From the NCBI GenBank assembly GCA_022821585.1, contig JAJEDI010000020.1, positions 1-38,609 on the forward strand: a stretch of 38,609 nucleotides of DNA, read 5' to 3'. How positions within the stretch are numbered: position 1 is the stretch's first letter; each line of letters starts with the position of its first letter. Below, piece by piece: positions 25,940 through 34,126 of the stretch. Source of the DNA: Caldilineaceae bacterium (GTDB lineage Bacteria; Chloroflexota; Anaerolineae; Caldilineales; Caldilineaceae). Below the pieces are notes generated by a model. That model was not told where the DNA came from and did not search any database. It saw only the letters and a list, made by a program, of their open reading frames with translations. Both the position numbers and the translations under genes were made by a program.

Positions 25940-26740
25940 ATGCTCACACAAAAACAGGTTGCCTTCTATCACGAACATGGCTTCTTGCGTATCCCTCACG
26001 TGTTCACGCCGGAAGAGACCCAGGTTCTTTCCGACGAGTTGGACCGGCTTGTCGAGGACTGGGCATTTACCAATCCCGGCTGGTCCGGTCCATGGCGCCA
26101 AGCCTACATGGACCCGGTAACTGAAAAGAAGTCCAAATTGACGGCAATGCAGGACTTGCACTATTACTCGGTTGCCTGGATGCGGGCCGCCACCAATTCC
26201 AGGCTAGCCGAAGCGCTGAGCGAACTACTGGGCCCAAATGTGGAACTGCATCATACTACACTTCACATCAAGCCTCCGCAGACGGGCCATCCGTTTCCCC
26301 TGCATCAGGACAATCCATTCTACCCCCACCAGGACGGTCGCTTCATCGATGTTCTTGTGCACCTGGACGATACGTGCCACGAAAATGGTGAGATCCGCTT
26401 CCTCGACGGCTCGCACAAGATGGGCCATCTGGAGCATATCACCGAGACCGAAGACGGCCCCTGTTCTCCACACCTGCCAACCGACCAGTTCCACCTCGAA
26501 GATACAGTGCCGGTTCCGGCAAACGCCGGCGATGTTGTTGTCTTCTGCATAGACACGGTCCATGGCTCCTACATCAACCAGACGAAGAAGCCCCGTAGGC
26601 TCGTGCGTATGGGCTACCGCGATCCGCAGAATCGCGAGGTGGCCGGCCAGAGAGTAGAGCGGGCGGGCATGATCGTTAGCGGCTATCGCGAGCGCAAAGA
26701 GGGCGATGAACTGTGGCCGACGAAGGCTGCCAACGCCTAG
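25940..26740 (+). CDS. PhyH-family dioxygenase, tandem copy B
   Basis: A 266-residue paralog of the preceding dioxygenase with the same numbering of the iron ligands (His122, Asp124, His208) and the same Arg pair. It starts at ATG 25940 with AGGGAGATG upstream. The C-terminus is four residues longer and ends DELWPTKAANA instead of DELLPIA. Changes near the active site are few (MHQD versus LHQD, GHQD versus PHQD, DTFHE versus DTCHE), so the two copies probably accept closely related substrates. It lies 136 bases after copy A and 36 before the GMC oxidoreductase. Confidence 0.9.
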   Translation: MLTQKQVAFYHEHGFLRIPHVFTPEETQVLSDELDRLVEDWAFTNPGWSGPWRQAYMDPVTEKKSKLTAMQDLHYYSVAWMRAATNSRLAEALSELLGPNVELHHTTLHIKPPQTGHPFPLHQDNPFYPHQDGRFIDVLVHLDDTCHENGEIRFLDGSHKMGHLEHITETEDGPCSPHLPTDQFHLEDTVPVPANAGDVVVFCIDTVHGSYINQTKKPRRLVRMGYRDPQNREVAGQRVERAGMIVSGYRERKEGDELWPTKAANA

Positions 26741-26776
26741 TCCTGTGGGCGCGAAACTTCTGAGAGTCGTTGCCGC

Positions 26777-28306
26777 GTGATCTATGACACACTAATCGTT
26801 GGCTCCGGGTCGGCGGGGAATATCCTTGCTGCCCGTCTGACAGAAGACCCGACCCGGCAACTGCTATTGCTTGAAGCAGGCCCCGATTACCTTACGAGGG
26901 AAAGCCTGCCTGCCGACATTCGACTGGGCTACGGCACGCCGTCCGGAATCATCGCTCAAAGCCACGACTGGGGTTACACGGGGTTGGCGTCACAGATGCG
27001 CGACGACATGCCGGTCCCGAGAGGCAGAGTGGTGGGCGGGTCCAGCGCTGTGAATGCGCAGATCTTCCTACGCGGGATACCGGAAGATTTCGCCGCATGG
27101 GCCAAATTGGGCAACGACAGGTGGAGCTTCGACCGGGTACTGCCGTACTACTGCAAACTCGAGAACGATCACGACTTTGGCTGGGCGGAACATCACGGTT
27201 GTGAAGGGCCCATCGGCGTTCGCAGGTATCCTGAAGAAGAGTGGGGACCTGATCAGCGTGCCTGGGCTGAGGCTTGCCGTCAGGCCGGCTTTCCGGAGTG
27301 TCCGGACGCCAACAAGCCAGGATCAACCGGCATAGGCCCTTTTCCTCTCAACAACATCGCAGGCGTGCGCCAGAGTACGGCAGTGACTTACCTGGCCCAG
27401 GCCCGGAGACGTCCCAACCTCCGTGTGCTGGCCAACTGCACCACGCGAAGAGTCCTGTTGGAAAACGGGAGAGCAGTCGGTGTAGAAGTGGCGCGGGAAG
27501 GCCGGTCGGAACAGTACTACGCAGAAGAGACTGTGCTATGCGCCGGCGCGATCGGGACTCCTCAGATCATGATGCTGTCGGGGATCGGACCGGCGCCGCA
27601 ATTGGAGGAAGTTGGAGTTGGTGTCTATCACCACCTCCCCGGCGTGGGCGGCAATCTGCGCGACCATCCAACAGTAAATTTGAACTGGGAGTTGCTTTTT
27701 GAACCGACTGGGCTCTTTCACTGGCACCAGGCCGGTCTACGCTACACGGCTCAAGGCTCGGACGTGACCAACGATATGATCGTCTACATTGCGGCCGTGC
27801 CGGAAAACTGGGGCGACTCCGGCAGTTTTCTGTTCGTGCGTCCTACTGTCAATTTAGCAGTTGGGGCAGGTGAGTTGCGGTTGCGCAGCAACAGCATTGG
27901 GGACCAGCCCTTTCTCAACTACCGGTATTACGAGGAACAGTTTGACCGCGAGCGCCAACGGGAAGCAATCAGGCTTTGTACCGAACTGATCGAAGAGCAT
28001 CCAGCATTTCGCGGCATCCGCGGAAGCGTTTTGGAGGGTCCAGAAGACGCACTTCATGATGATACGGCCCTGGATCGCTGGATTCTTGCCAATGCCGACA
28101 CCGGTCACCATACGTCAAGTACCTGCAAGATGGGGCTGCCTTCCGACCCGCTGGCCGTTGCGGACCAGTCAGGACGTGTGTTCGGTATCGAGGGCCTGCG
28201 AATCGTCGACGCCTCGCTCATGCCGGACAGCGTGCGCGCAAACATCAACGCAACAGTGATGATGATGGCCGAAAAGATTGCCGCGGAGATAGCTGGAGAG
28301 AATTGA
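26777..28306 (+). CDS. GMC-family FAD oxidoreductase
   Basis: Predicted flavin-dependent alcohol or sugar dehydrogenase/oxidase, close in layout to choline dehydrogenase-type enzymes. The FAD loop is GSGSAG (residues 9-14). The second GMC signature region is AGAIGTPQIMMLSGIGP (about 256-272). The C-terminal active site has the His pair 444-445 (TGHHTSSTCKMG) and Asn near 489-491 (NINAT). Length 509 is typical. The GTG start has only a weak ribosome site. The product may be the aldehyde or ketone of whatever the adjacent dioxygenases hydroxylate, which is an inference from gene order. No signal peptide is seen. Confidence 0.92.
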   Translation: MIYDTLIVGSGSAGNILAARLTEDPTRQLLLLEAGPDYLTRESLPADIRLGYGTPSGIIAQSHDWGYTGLASQMRDDMPVPRGRVVGGSSAVNAQIFLRGIPEDFAAWAKLGNDRWSFDRVLPYYCKLENDHDFGWAEHHGCEGPIGVRRYPEEEWGPDQRAWAEACRQAGFPECPDANKPGSTGIGPFPLNNIAGVRQSTAVTYLAQARRRPNLRVLANCTTRRVLLENGRAVGVEVAREGRSEQYYAEETVLCAGAIGTPQIMMLSGIGPAPQLEEVGVGVYHHLPGVGGNLRDHPTVNLNWELLFEPTGLFHWHQAGLRYTAQGSDVTNDMIVYIAAVPENWGDSGSFLFVRPTVNLAVGAGELRLRSNSIGDQPFLNYRYYEEQFDRERQREAIRLCTELIEEHPAFRGIRGSVLEGPEDALHDDTALDRWILANADTGHHTSSTCKMGLPSDPLAVADQSGRVFGIEGLRIVDASLMPDSVRANINATVMMMAEKIAAEIAGEN

Positions 28307-28405
28307 GGGCTGCCGAGGGATACACGAAGGCCAGAAGGCAGTTGCCGGTTGCTTCGTTCAGACCCACCAGTGCTACCTCCCCAGGAACAGATTGGAGTCT
28401 CAGAC

Positions 28406-29398
28406 ATGAACTGTCGTATTCTCATCACCGACTATGCATGGCCGGATCTGGAAATAGAGAAGGAGGTCCTTTCTGCGGTTGGAGGCGAGATCATGGTGGC
28501 CGGAGAGGGAACGCCCGGCGAAATCATCGCTCTTGCCCCCCAAGCAGACGCCATTCTGACATGTTGGAAGGATGTACCGGCTGAGGCGCTGGAAATCGCG
28601 CCCAACTGCAGTGTGGTCAGCCGCTACGGCATCGGGCTGGACAACATTCCGATAGGGCGCGCTACCGAACTAGGCATGTTGGTGACCAATGTTCCTGATT
28701 TCTGTCTGGAGGAGGTTTCTGATCACGTCATGACCCTCTTGCTGGCGACCGCGCGTCAACTTTTGCCACTGGCTCGTACGCCTGAACGCAGTGGATGGAC
28801 ACGTGAAACTCCCCGCCCGATTCCGCGAGTGAGAGGCCAGACGCTTGGGCTCATCGGTTTTGGGAATATCGCCCGAGCTCTTGTTCCCAAGGCACTGGGG
28901 TTCGGACTACGAGTCGTCGCGTTTACGCCGCGGCTTCGATCCGAAGACGCGCCGGACGGGGTCGAGGTGACAAACGACCTTGGGCAGATGCTTTCTGAGT
29001 CCGACTATGTGTCAATCCATTGTCCACTTACCGAGGAGACGGCTCATATCATTGATGATGCCGCGATTGCCCGGATGAAAAGTTCGGCGTTATTGATCAA
29101 CACGAGTCGAGGTGGTGTCATTGATGAGGAGGCTCTGATCCGGGCGCTCAAAGAAGGGCGCATCGCAGGGGCTGCTCTCGATGTCACAGATCCTGAACCG
29201 CCTGCTGCGGACAATCCACTTCTGTCACTGGAGAACGTGATTGTCACACCGCATGCCGCTTTCTATTCGGTTGCGGCCACGGCAGAGCTGGCGCGCAAGG
29301 CGGCGGAAAACGTTGTCACCGTTCTCCGCGGCGAAGTTCCCAGGAATCTAGTCAATGCGGAGGTGCTGGGCCGGGAGAACTGCCGTTTGCCCAGCTAG
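28406..29398 (+). CDS. D-2-hydroxyacid dehydrogenase (CtBP/SerA-like)
   Basis: Cytoplasmic NAD-dependent dehydrogenase for a D-2-hydroxyacid, 330 residues. The NAD loop is GFGNIA (residues 151-156, GxGxxA type). The catalytic set is Arg235 (INTSRGGVIDEEAL), Glu264 (DPEPP) and His283 (TPHAAF), all present. The substrate-domain region SRYGIGLDNI resembles the CtBP/phosphoglycerate-dehydrogenase branch. ATG 28406 has a TGGAGT ribosome site; an upstream frame to 28349 lacks one. It lies 99 bases after the GMC gene, converges with the minus-strand corrinoid cluster, and may oxidise or reduce the acid made downstream of the GMC step. Confidence 0.9.
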   Translation: MNCRILITDYAWPDLEIEKEVLSAVGGEIMVAGEGTPGEIIALAPQADAILTCWKDVPAEALEIAPNCSVVSRYGIGLDNIPIGRATELGMLVTNVPDFCLEEVSDHVMTLLLATARQLLPLARTPERSGWTRETPRPIPRVRGQTLGLIGFGNIARALVPKALGFGLRVVAFTPRLRSEDAPDGVEVTNDLGQMLSESDYVSIHCPLTEETAHIIDDAAIARMKSSALLINTSRGGVIDEEALIRALKEGRIAGAALDVTDPEPPAADNPLLSLENVIVTPHAAFYSVAATAELARKAAENVVTVLRGEVPRNLVNAEVLGRENCRLPS

Positions 29399-29423
29399 GG
29401 GTGTATACAGTTAGGCCCGCCGT

Positions 29424-31334
29424 CTAACGGATTTCTGCGGTTACCTCATTTTCCAGACCGAGGGTGTCCAGTTCAGGGAACTGGAGTACGGCCAAGAAAG
29501 AGTCATTGAAATCGCCCCGCCCGGACAGTTCATGGTACTCCACTATCTGGGGTAGCGATTGGGCCACCTGCCGCTCTCGGAATGAAAGCAGTGCGATTTT
29601 TGCGCCCTCACCGGCCGCGTTGCCTACTGCCTTGATTCTGTCAACGGGAACGGGGGGCACCAGCCCGATGATGCGGGCGCTCTGGGGATTGATGTAGCTG
29701 CCGAAAGAACCGGCCAGAAAGATTTCAACAAGCTCATCGGCTTCGACGCCTAACTCCTGCATCACCACGTCGATGCCCCCGGCAATTGAACCCTTGGCAA
29801 ACTGTAGTTCGCGCACGTCCCGCTGCGTCAGGACTATAGGCTTGCCGCCGCCCGACTCTTCCGACCACGCGAGAACAAATGAGCGCCGGCCCTCTTCGTC
29901 GGCGATGATTCGTCGCGCCAGTTCGGGAGACACGATTTCGGCCGCCTCTTCCGCTTTGACGAAACGTCCCGATGGTAGCATCAAACCAGTCAGCCGGAGT
30001 TGAGCGACGGCGTCCAACAGGCCGGAACCGCAGAGACCAATTGGCGGCACATCGCCGATCACCTGGAGCTCGATCCCCTCTGGATTGATGGTTACGGCTT
30101 CAATTGCGCCGGTACTGGCACGCATGCCATCCTGGATCTGGGCCCCCTCAAACGCCGGTCCGGCGGGCGCGGCCGTTGCCACTGTACGAGAGGCGGATCC
30201 CAGGATTATTTCTCCGTTAGTGCCTACGTCGACAAGCAGCCGTACGCCTTCATTCTGCGCCAATCCGGTTGCCAACAGGCCGGCGACCAGGTCGGCACCT
30301 ACATATGCGCCCAGATAGGGGAGGCAGTGCACCTGGGCCTGCGGCAGGATATCCAGGCCAATCTCTTGCGACGATGTTTGAACCATATCCTCGACAGCGG
30401 GGATAAACGGTTCGAGACCTATGGGTTCCGGGTCGACGCCCAGGAACAGGTGCTGCATCGTGGCATTGCCGGCGGTCACGACTTCATACACTTCGTGTGG
30501 CGCCACATCCCCCTCATCCAGGAGTTGTGATATGAGGTTGTTTAGCGTGCGCAGGATGACTCCATTCAGCTCGGACAAGCCATCTTCGTGGAGCATCGTA
30601 TAGCTGATTCTCGAAATTACGTCGGCGCCCTGTACAGCCTGGCCATTTAGCGAGGACCGGACTGCAACCGGGGCCCCGCTATTCAGATCGATCAACATGC
30701 CAACGACAGTCGTGGTCCCGATATCGAAGGCAAGTCCGAAAAGTCGGTCGCTGGTATCGCCTCCTTCAACGCTGACCAGTTCGTGGCCGACCACTACTGC
30801 AGTAATGTGCCAGTCGCTGCGCCGCAAAACAGCGGGCAGCTGACGAAGCAGGTTCAGCGAGGCTTCGACCGCATACCCTTCCGGCTCGAGCGCGTCTCGA
30901 ATGCGGCTGAAGTCGCTGCGCTGGTCTTCGAGCGTTGGCGGCGTCAAGGTCAGGGGTATCTTGTAGACGTTTGGATTCAGAATGACATGGCGGTCAAAGC
31001 CCATCAACGCTGCTTTGGGGTTTCCCATCAGCCGAGGAACGTGGCAGACGACGTCGGAGTTTGCTTCACTGCGGCAGGAGAGCCGCCAGCCGTCGGCCAA
31101 TTCTTCTTCGGTGAAGATTCTGCGGTCGGCTGCGGTGGCCCCGTTGTTACCGCGGAGGATTCGGACCTTGCATTTTCCGCAGGTCCCCTTGGCGCCGCAG
31201 GTGCTGTCGATGGGCAGGCCGATCCAATTGGCGGCGTTGAATATCGTCATGCCGGGGGGCACTCGGGTCACCTTGTCGTGGGGACGGAACTCGATGGAGA
31301 CCTTTGTGGTGCCAGAGGGCGCAGTGGTAGTCAT
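29424..31334 (-). CDS. Corrinoid activation protein, 2Fe-2S plus ASKHA domain
   Basis: ATP-dependent reductive activator that resets Co(II) corrinoid to the active Co(I) form (RACo/RACE type). The N-terminal ferredoxin-like domain has the 2Fe-2S ligands Cys46, Cys52, Cys55 (CGAKGTCGKC) and Cys87 (LSCRSE). The C-terminal ASKHA ATPase domain begins near LAFDIGTTTVVGML (about residues 227-240) and ends with the DUF4445-type segment (LAGSFGSYINP). Length 636 matches the family. The start lacks a clear ribosome site. It is the last gene of the minus-strand methyl-transfer cassette, 43 bases after the pterin methyltransferase. Confidence 0.92.
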   Translation of the reverse strand: MTTTAPSGTTKVSIEFRPHDKVTRVPPGMTIFNAANWIGLPIDSTCGAKGTCGKCKVRILRGNNGATAADRRIFTEEELADGWRLSCRSEANSDVVCHVPRLMGNPKAALMGFDRHVILNPNVYKIPLTLTPPTLEDQRSDFSRIRDALEPEGYAVEASLNLLRQLPAVLRRSDWHITAVVVGHELVSVEGGDTSDRLFGLAFDIGTTTVVGMLIDLNSGAPVAVRSSLNGQAVQGADVISRISYTMLHEDGLSELNGVILRTLNNLISQLLDEGDVAPHEVYEVVTAGNATMQHLFLGVDPEPIGLEPFIPAVEDMVQTSSQEIGLDILPQAQVHCLPYLGAYVGADLVAGLLATGLAQNEGVRLLVDVGTNGEIILGSASRTVATAAPAGPAFEGAQIQDGMRASTGAIEAVTINPEGIELQVIGDVPPIGLCGSGLLDAVAQLRLTGLMLPSGRFVKAEEAAEIVSPELARRIIADEEGRRSFVLAWSEESGGGKPIVLTQRDVRELQFAKGSIAGGIDVVMQELGVEADELVEIFLAGSFGSYINPQSARIIGLVPPVPVDRIKAVGNAAGEGAKIALLSFRERQVAQSLPQIVEYHELSGRGDFNDSFLAVLQFPELDTLGLENEVTAEIR

Positions 31335-31377
31335 TGGAGCGACCGCAGATGCATGTTCGTAAGGTACAGAGCGAAGG

Positions 31378-32247
31378 CTAACCCGATGCTTGCTGCCGCT
31401 TTCGTTCCGACCGAAATGCCTGAATCAGGTTTCCCGCATAGGCGTCGTGCCCCATGAGCAGGTCGGCAGCGTAGATCGTGTGGCGGATTTCCGCCTCCAG
31501 AGGATTGGTGATGGCTGAGGTCAGACCTGCCGCTATCGCCATCGAGAGGAACGCGGCGTTAACGGTCGGACGCCATGGAAGGCCGAACGAAATGTTGCTG
31601 GCTCCGCAAGTCATATTGACGCCAAGCTTCTCGCGAATCAGGCGGATTGTCTCCAGTGTGACTAAAGCGGCGTTGTCATCGGCGCTTACGGTCAGAGCCA
31701 GAGGGTCGATTATCACGTCTTCAGCAGGTATGCCGTGGTCGGCGGCACGCTCCACGATTTGTGTTGCTATGCGAAGCCTCTCCTGCGGATCGTTGGAGAT
31801 GCCGGTATCGTCATTGGCGACGCCGACGACCGCCGCGCCGTACTTATTGACCAGCGGCAATACTGTCTCCAGCCTTTCCTCCTCGTAGGTGACCGAATTG
31901 ACCAAGGCCTTGCCTTCATAGACAGCGAGGCCTTCCTCCAGCGCTTCAACGACTGATGAGTCGATAGAAATCGGCACGTCTACAGTCTTTTGAACGGCCT
32001 GAATCGCCTGGCGGAGGATTTCCGGTTCAACTCCGTCCACGGGCACGCCAGCGTTCACGTCGAGCACATGTGCATGCGCTTCTACTTGCCGGCGCGCGTC
32101 GCGACAGACCATTGTCATATCGCGTTCGATCATCTGCTTTGTCAGGACTTTGCGACCGGTGGGGTTTATGCGTTCGCCGATGATTACAAAGGGGTGGTCA
32201 GAGCCAATGACGACAGTCTGCTTGGCGGAGGAAATCACAGTGTTCAT
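31378..32247 (-). CDS. Pterin-dependent corrinoid methyltransferase (MeTr/MtgA-like)
   Basis: A TIM-barrel protein of the dihydropteroate synthase-like fold that moves a methyl group between a corrinoid protein and tetrahydrofolate. Hallmarks are ERINPTGRK (25-33), LDVNAGVP (62-69), SIDSSVVEALEEGL and NISFGLPWR near the C-terminal third. Length 289 is typical. The ATG at 32247 has a GAAGAG ribosome site and lies 6 bases after the corrinoid-protein stop. In the cassette it most likely makes methyl-THF from the methyl-corrinoid protein, but the reverse direction is possible. It is not DHPS: FolP-type sulfonamide-region motifs are missing and the gene context is different. Confidence 0.93.
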   Translation of the reverse strand: MNTVISSAKQTVVIGSDHPFVIIGERINPTGRKVLTKQMIERDMTMVCRDARRQVEAHAHVLDVNAGVPVDGVEPEILRQAIQAVQKTVDVPISIDSSVVEALEEGLAVYEGKALVNSVTYEEERLETVLPLVNKYGAAVVGVANDDTGISNDPQERLRIATQIVERAADHGIPAEDVIIDPLALTVSADDNAALVTLETIRLIREKLGVNMTCGASNISFGLPWRPTVNAAFLSMAIAAGLTSAITNPLEAEIRHTIYAADLLMGHDAYAGNLIQAFRSERKRQQASG

Positions 32248-32253
32248 GAGGAG

Positions 32254-33012
32254 TTACTCTTCATGCTGACCGGATTTGACCATGAGTTCCTCAACGGCCT
32301 GGACAGCGCTGGCCAGTGCTGTCGCGCCCTCACCGTCGTCTCCCCCCATGCTGACGTCGTAGCCCATGTCGACCATGAGTTGCTTAGCCAAGCGCACTGC
32401 GGCACTGGCATCCGGGGCGAAACCGTCGGCGCCAACGCTATCGGCATACTCCTGTGTAACGGGAGCTCCTCCAACCATTACCTTGACGGAGTCTCGCAGA
32501 CCGGCATCTGACAGCGCGGCAAGATTCGACTTAAAGAAGGGCATTGTTGTGGTCAGGAACGCAGAGAATCCCAGGAGCTGGGGTTGGTGTTCCTGTGTGG
32601 CGGCGACCACATCCTCCGGCTTGACATTGACGCCCAGGTCAACGATTTCAAAGCCCTCCCCCTCCAGCATTATATTGCACAGATTCTTGCCAATGTCGTG
32701 CACATCGCCCTTGACAGTCAACATGACGACCTTGCCTATCGGCTCCGCTCCCTTGTCAACCAGCAGAGGACGTAACAGTGCCATTGCGCCCTGCATGGCA
32801 CGCGCTGCGACCAGCATTTCGGGCACGAAGTATTCGCCGATTTCAAATAGGCGGCCAACTTCCTGCAAAGAAGGAATAAGTGCGCCAAAGAGGATATCGA
32901 GAGGATCCATACCCAAGTCGATACCTTCTTGCGTTAATTCGACAACCTCGGCGGCTTCACCAACTAAGGTGTGCTCGTACAGCCCTTCTTTGATTTCTTC
33001 TTCGCGGCTCAT
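32254..33012 (-). CDS. Corrinoid (B12-binding) methyl-carrier protein
   Basis: The cobamide-carrying protein of the cassette, 252 residues. A helical cap domain (residues ~10-90, MLVAARAMQGAMALL) shields the upper face. The Rossmann-like domain binds cobalamin in base-off/His-on mode through DVHDIG (Asp103, His105, Gly108). The later SAFLTTTMPFF and VMVGGAPVTQEYA motifs complete the site. The C-terminal ~35 residues are Gly/Ser-rich and low in complexity. The start ATG has an AGGAG ribosome site. It lies 12 bases after the UroD-like gene, so operon translation is tight. Confidence 0.94.
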   Translation of the reverse strand: MSREEEIKEGLYEHTLVGEAAEVVELTQEGIDLGMDPLDILFGALIPSLQEVGRLFEIGEYFVPEMLVAARAMQGAMALLRPLLVDKGAEPIGKVVMLTVKGDVHDIGKNLCNIMLEGEGFEIVDLGVNVKPEDVVAATQEHQPQLLGFSAFLTTTMPFFKSNLAALSDAGLRDSVKVMVGGAPVTQEYADSVGADGFAPDASAAVRLAKQLMVDMGYDVSMGGDDGEGATALASAVQAVEELMVKSGQHEE

Positions 33013-33024
33013 GGTGCAGGGCTC

Positions 33025-34053
33025 CTATTGGTGGGGATTGTCGATGCACGTTTCCACAATTGCCTTGAGGTTGGCGACCGGCGCCTGCAAGGGAACGGCG
33101 CATTCAGGGGCGATAATGTCCACACCGGCGTCGATTGCAGCTTGCGCTTCGGCGCGTGCCTCCGCGGGACCGCGGGCGTACAGTGTGATCGGATTGTTGA
33201 CGTTGCCAGTCAACTTCATTTTCCCGGCAGCCTTTTCGACCATCAGATCGGGCGCATTGGCCGACTCGAAATGATAGCAAGCAAAGCCTGCTTCGCTGAA
33301 ATATTCAACCCGGTCCAGGGTCCTGCCACAACAGTGCAGAATGACTGGCGCGTCAACTTGGGGCACCAGTTCCTGGTGATGGGGCAGGAGGAAGTCCCGG
33401 TACATTGTGTTTCGCACGAGGTCGCCGGTGGCGTGGTCCGCCCAGACGATGGCGTCTGCGCCGGCCTCAAGTTGGGCCGAGGCATAGACGAGAGGGACGG
33501 GGGCCAACGTTTCCAACGATTTGCGAACGCGGTCCGGGTCCATGATGGTGTCAAACAGGAACTCCTGCGTGTTGTAGCAGTGATAGGAAAGTGTCCATGG
33601 CCCCATGACTTTGCCCAGAATCATGACCTCGTCGCCAAAGTGTTGTTTGAGCAGCCGAATGGCATCGACGGAACACTTGACGTATTTGTCTTCCAGGAAC
33701 GAATCGGGGAACCCTTCCGGCAGCTTGATCTCCACATCGCGATCAGCCCAAGGCGAATCTGTCGGGTTGGGCATCATATCGGTATCGGACCAGTCAACCT
33801 GACAGCCGAGTGCCATCGCCTCTTGTGCGATGCTGAATATCGGCATCACGCTGTCGAATCCCATCACTTCATGGGCGCCCGCGGCCAAGGTCGCCATCGG
33901 TTCGGGCTCGATGTTGGCATGGGGGAAGTGGGCACCGGTAATGTCCATCAACTCGTAGGTGATCACGGACACAATGCTGGCCGCCGGCGGCCTGTCCACG
34001 GGTTCGCCGTACAGTCCAGCCAGAAAACGCTGTTTTGAAGTCATCTGTCCCAT
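33025..34053 (-). CDS. UroD-fold methyltransferase (MtaA/MtbA/CmuA-like)
   Basis: A 342-residue member of the uroporphyrinogen decarboxylase superfamily. It has the zinc ligand set of methyl-transfer enzymes: His240-x-Cys242 (ILHCCGRT) and Cys318 (PECAVPLQ), which true HemE lacks. Such enzymes take a methyl group from a substrate or from a methyl-corrinoid. Here the partner corrinoid protein follows directly. The family includes MtaA, MtbA, MtsA and CmuA, with donors from methanol to chloromethane and methylated thiols. The donor in this cluster is not decided. The ribosome site AAGGAGC precedes the ATG. Confidence 0.93.
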   Translation of the reverse strand: MGQMTSKQRFLAGLYGEPVDRPPAASIVSVITYELMDITGAHFPHANIEPEPMATLAAGAHEVMGFDSVMPIFSIAQEAMALGCQVDWSDTDMMPNPTDSPWADRDVEIKLPEGFPDSFLEDKYVKCSVDAIRLLKQHFGDEVMILGKVMGPWTLSYHCYNTQEFLFDTIMDPDRVRKSLETLAPVPLVYASAQLEAGADAIVWADHATGDLVRNTMYRDFLLPHHQELVPQVDAPVILHCCGRTLDRVEYFSEAGFACYHFESANAPDLMVEKAAGKMKLTGNVNNPITLYARGPAEARAEAQAAIDAGVDIIAPECAVPLQAPVANLKAIVETCIDNPHQ

Positions 34054-34126
34054 GGCTTGCTCCTTTCAGCGTAGCTTACGGCCCTGTTCGTGCACCAATG
34101 AAATGGATGGTTGGATTCGACGTTTC

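Larger units (their letters stand above)
25001..26740 (+). repeat. Tandem gene duplication of dioxygenase genes
   Basis: Two adjacent copies (25001-25803 and 25926-26740) keep the same frame and the same ribosome-site stretch, GGAGATGACCCAATGCT. The separating ~120 bases are unrelated to the leader of copy A except for that last stretch. The most diverged region is the C-terminus. This is a head-to-tail duplication old enough to have gathered many silent changes. Confidence 0.75.

Noticed and set aside
32971..34038. Plus-strand frame of 355 codons opposite the UroD-like gene
   Set aside because: The minus strand has the His-x-Cys and Cys zinc motif and a clean ribosome site. The plus frame shows no known domain.
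33025..34053. Uroporphyrinogen decarboxylase (HemE) of haem synthesis
   Set aside because: The zinc ligand set and cassette context fit the methyltransferase branch; HemE lacks the His-x-Cys and Cys site.
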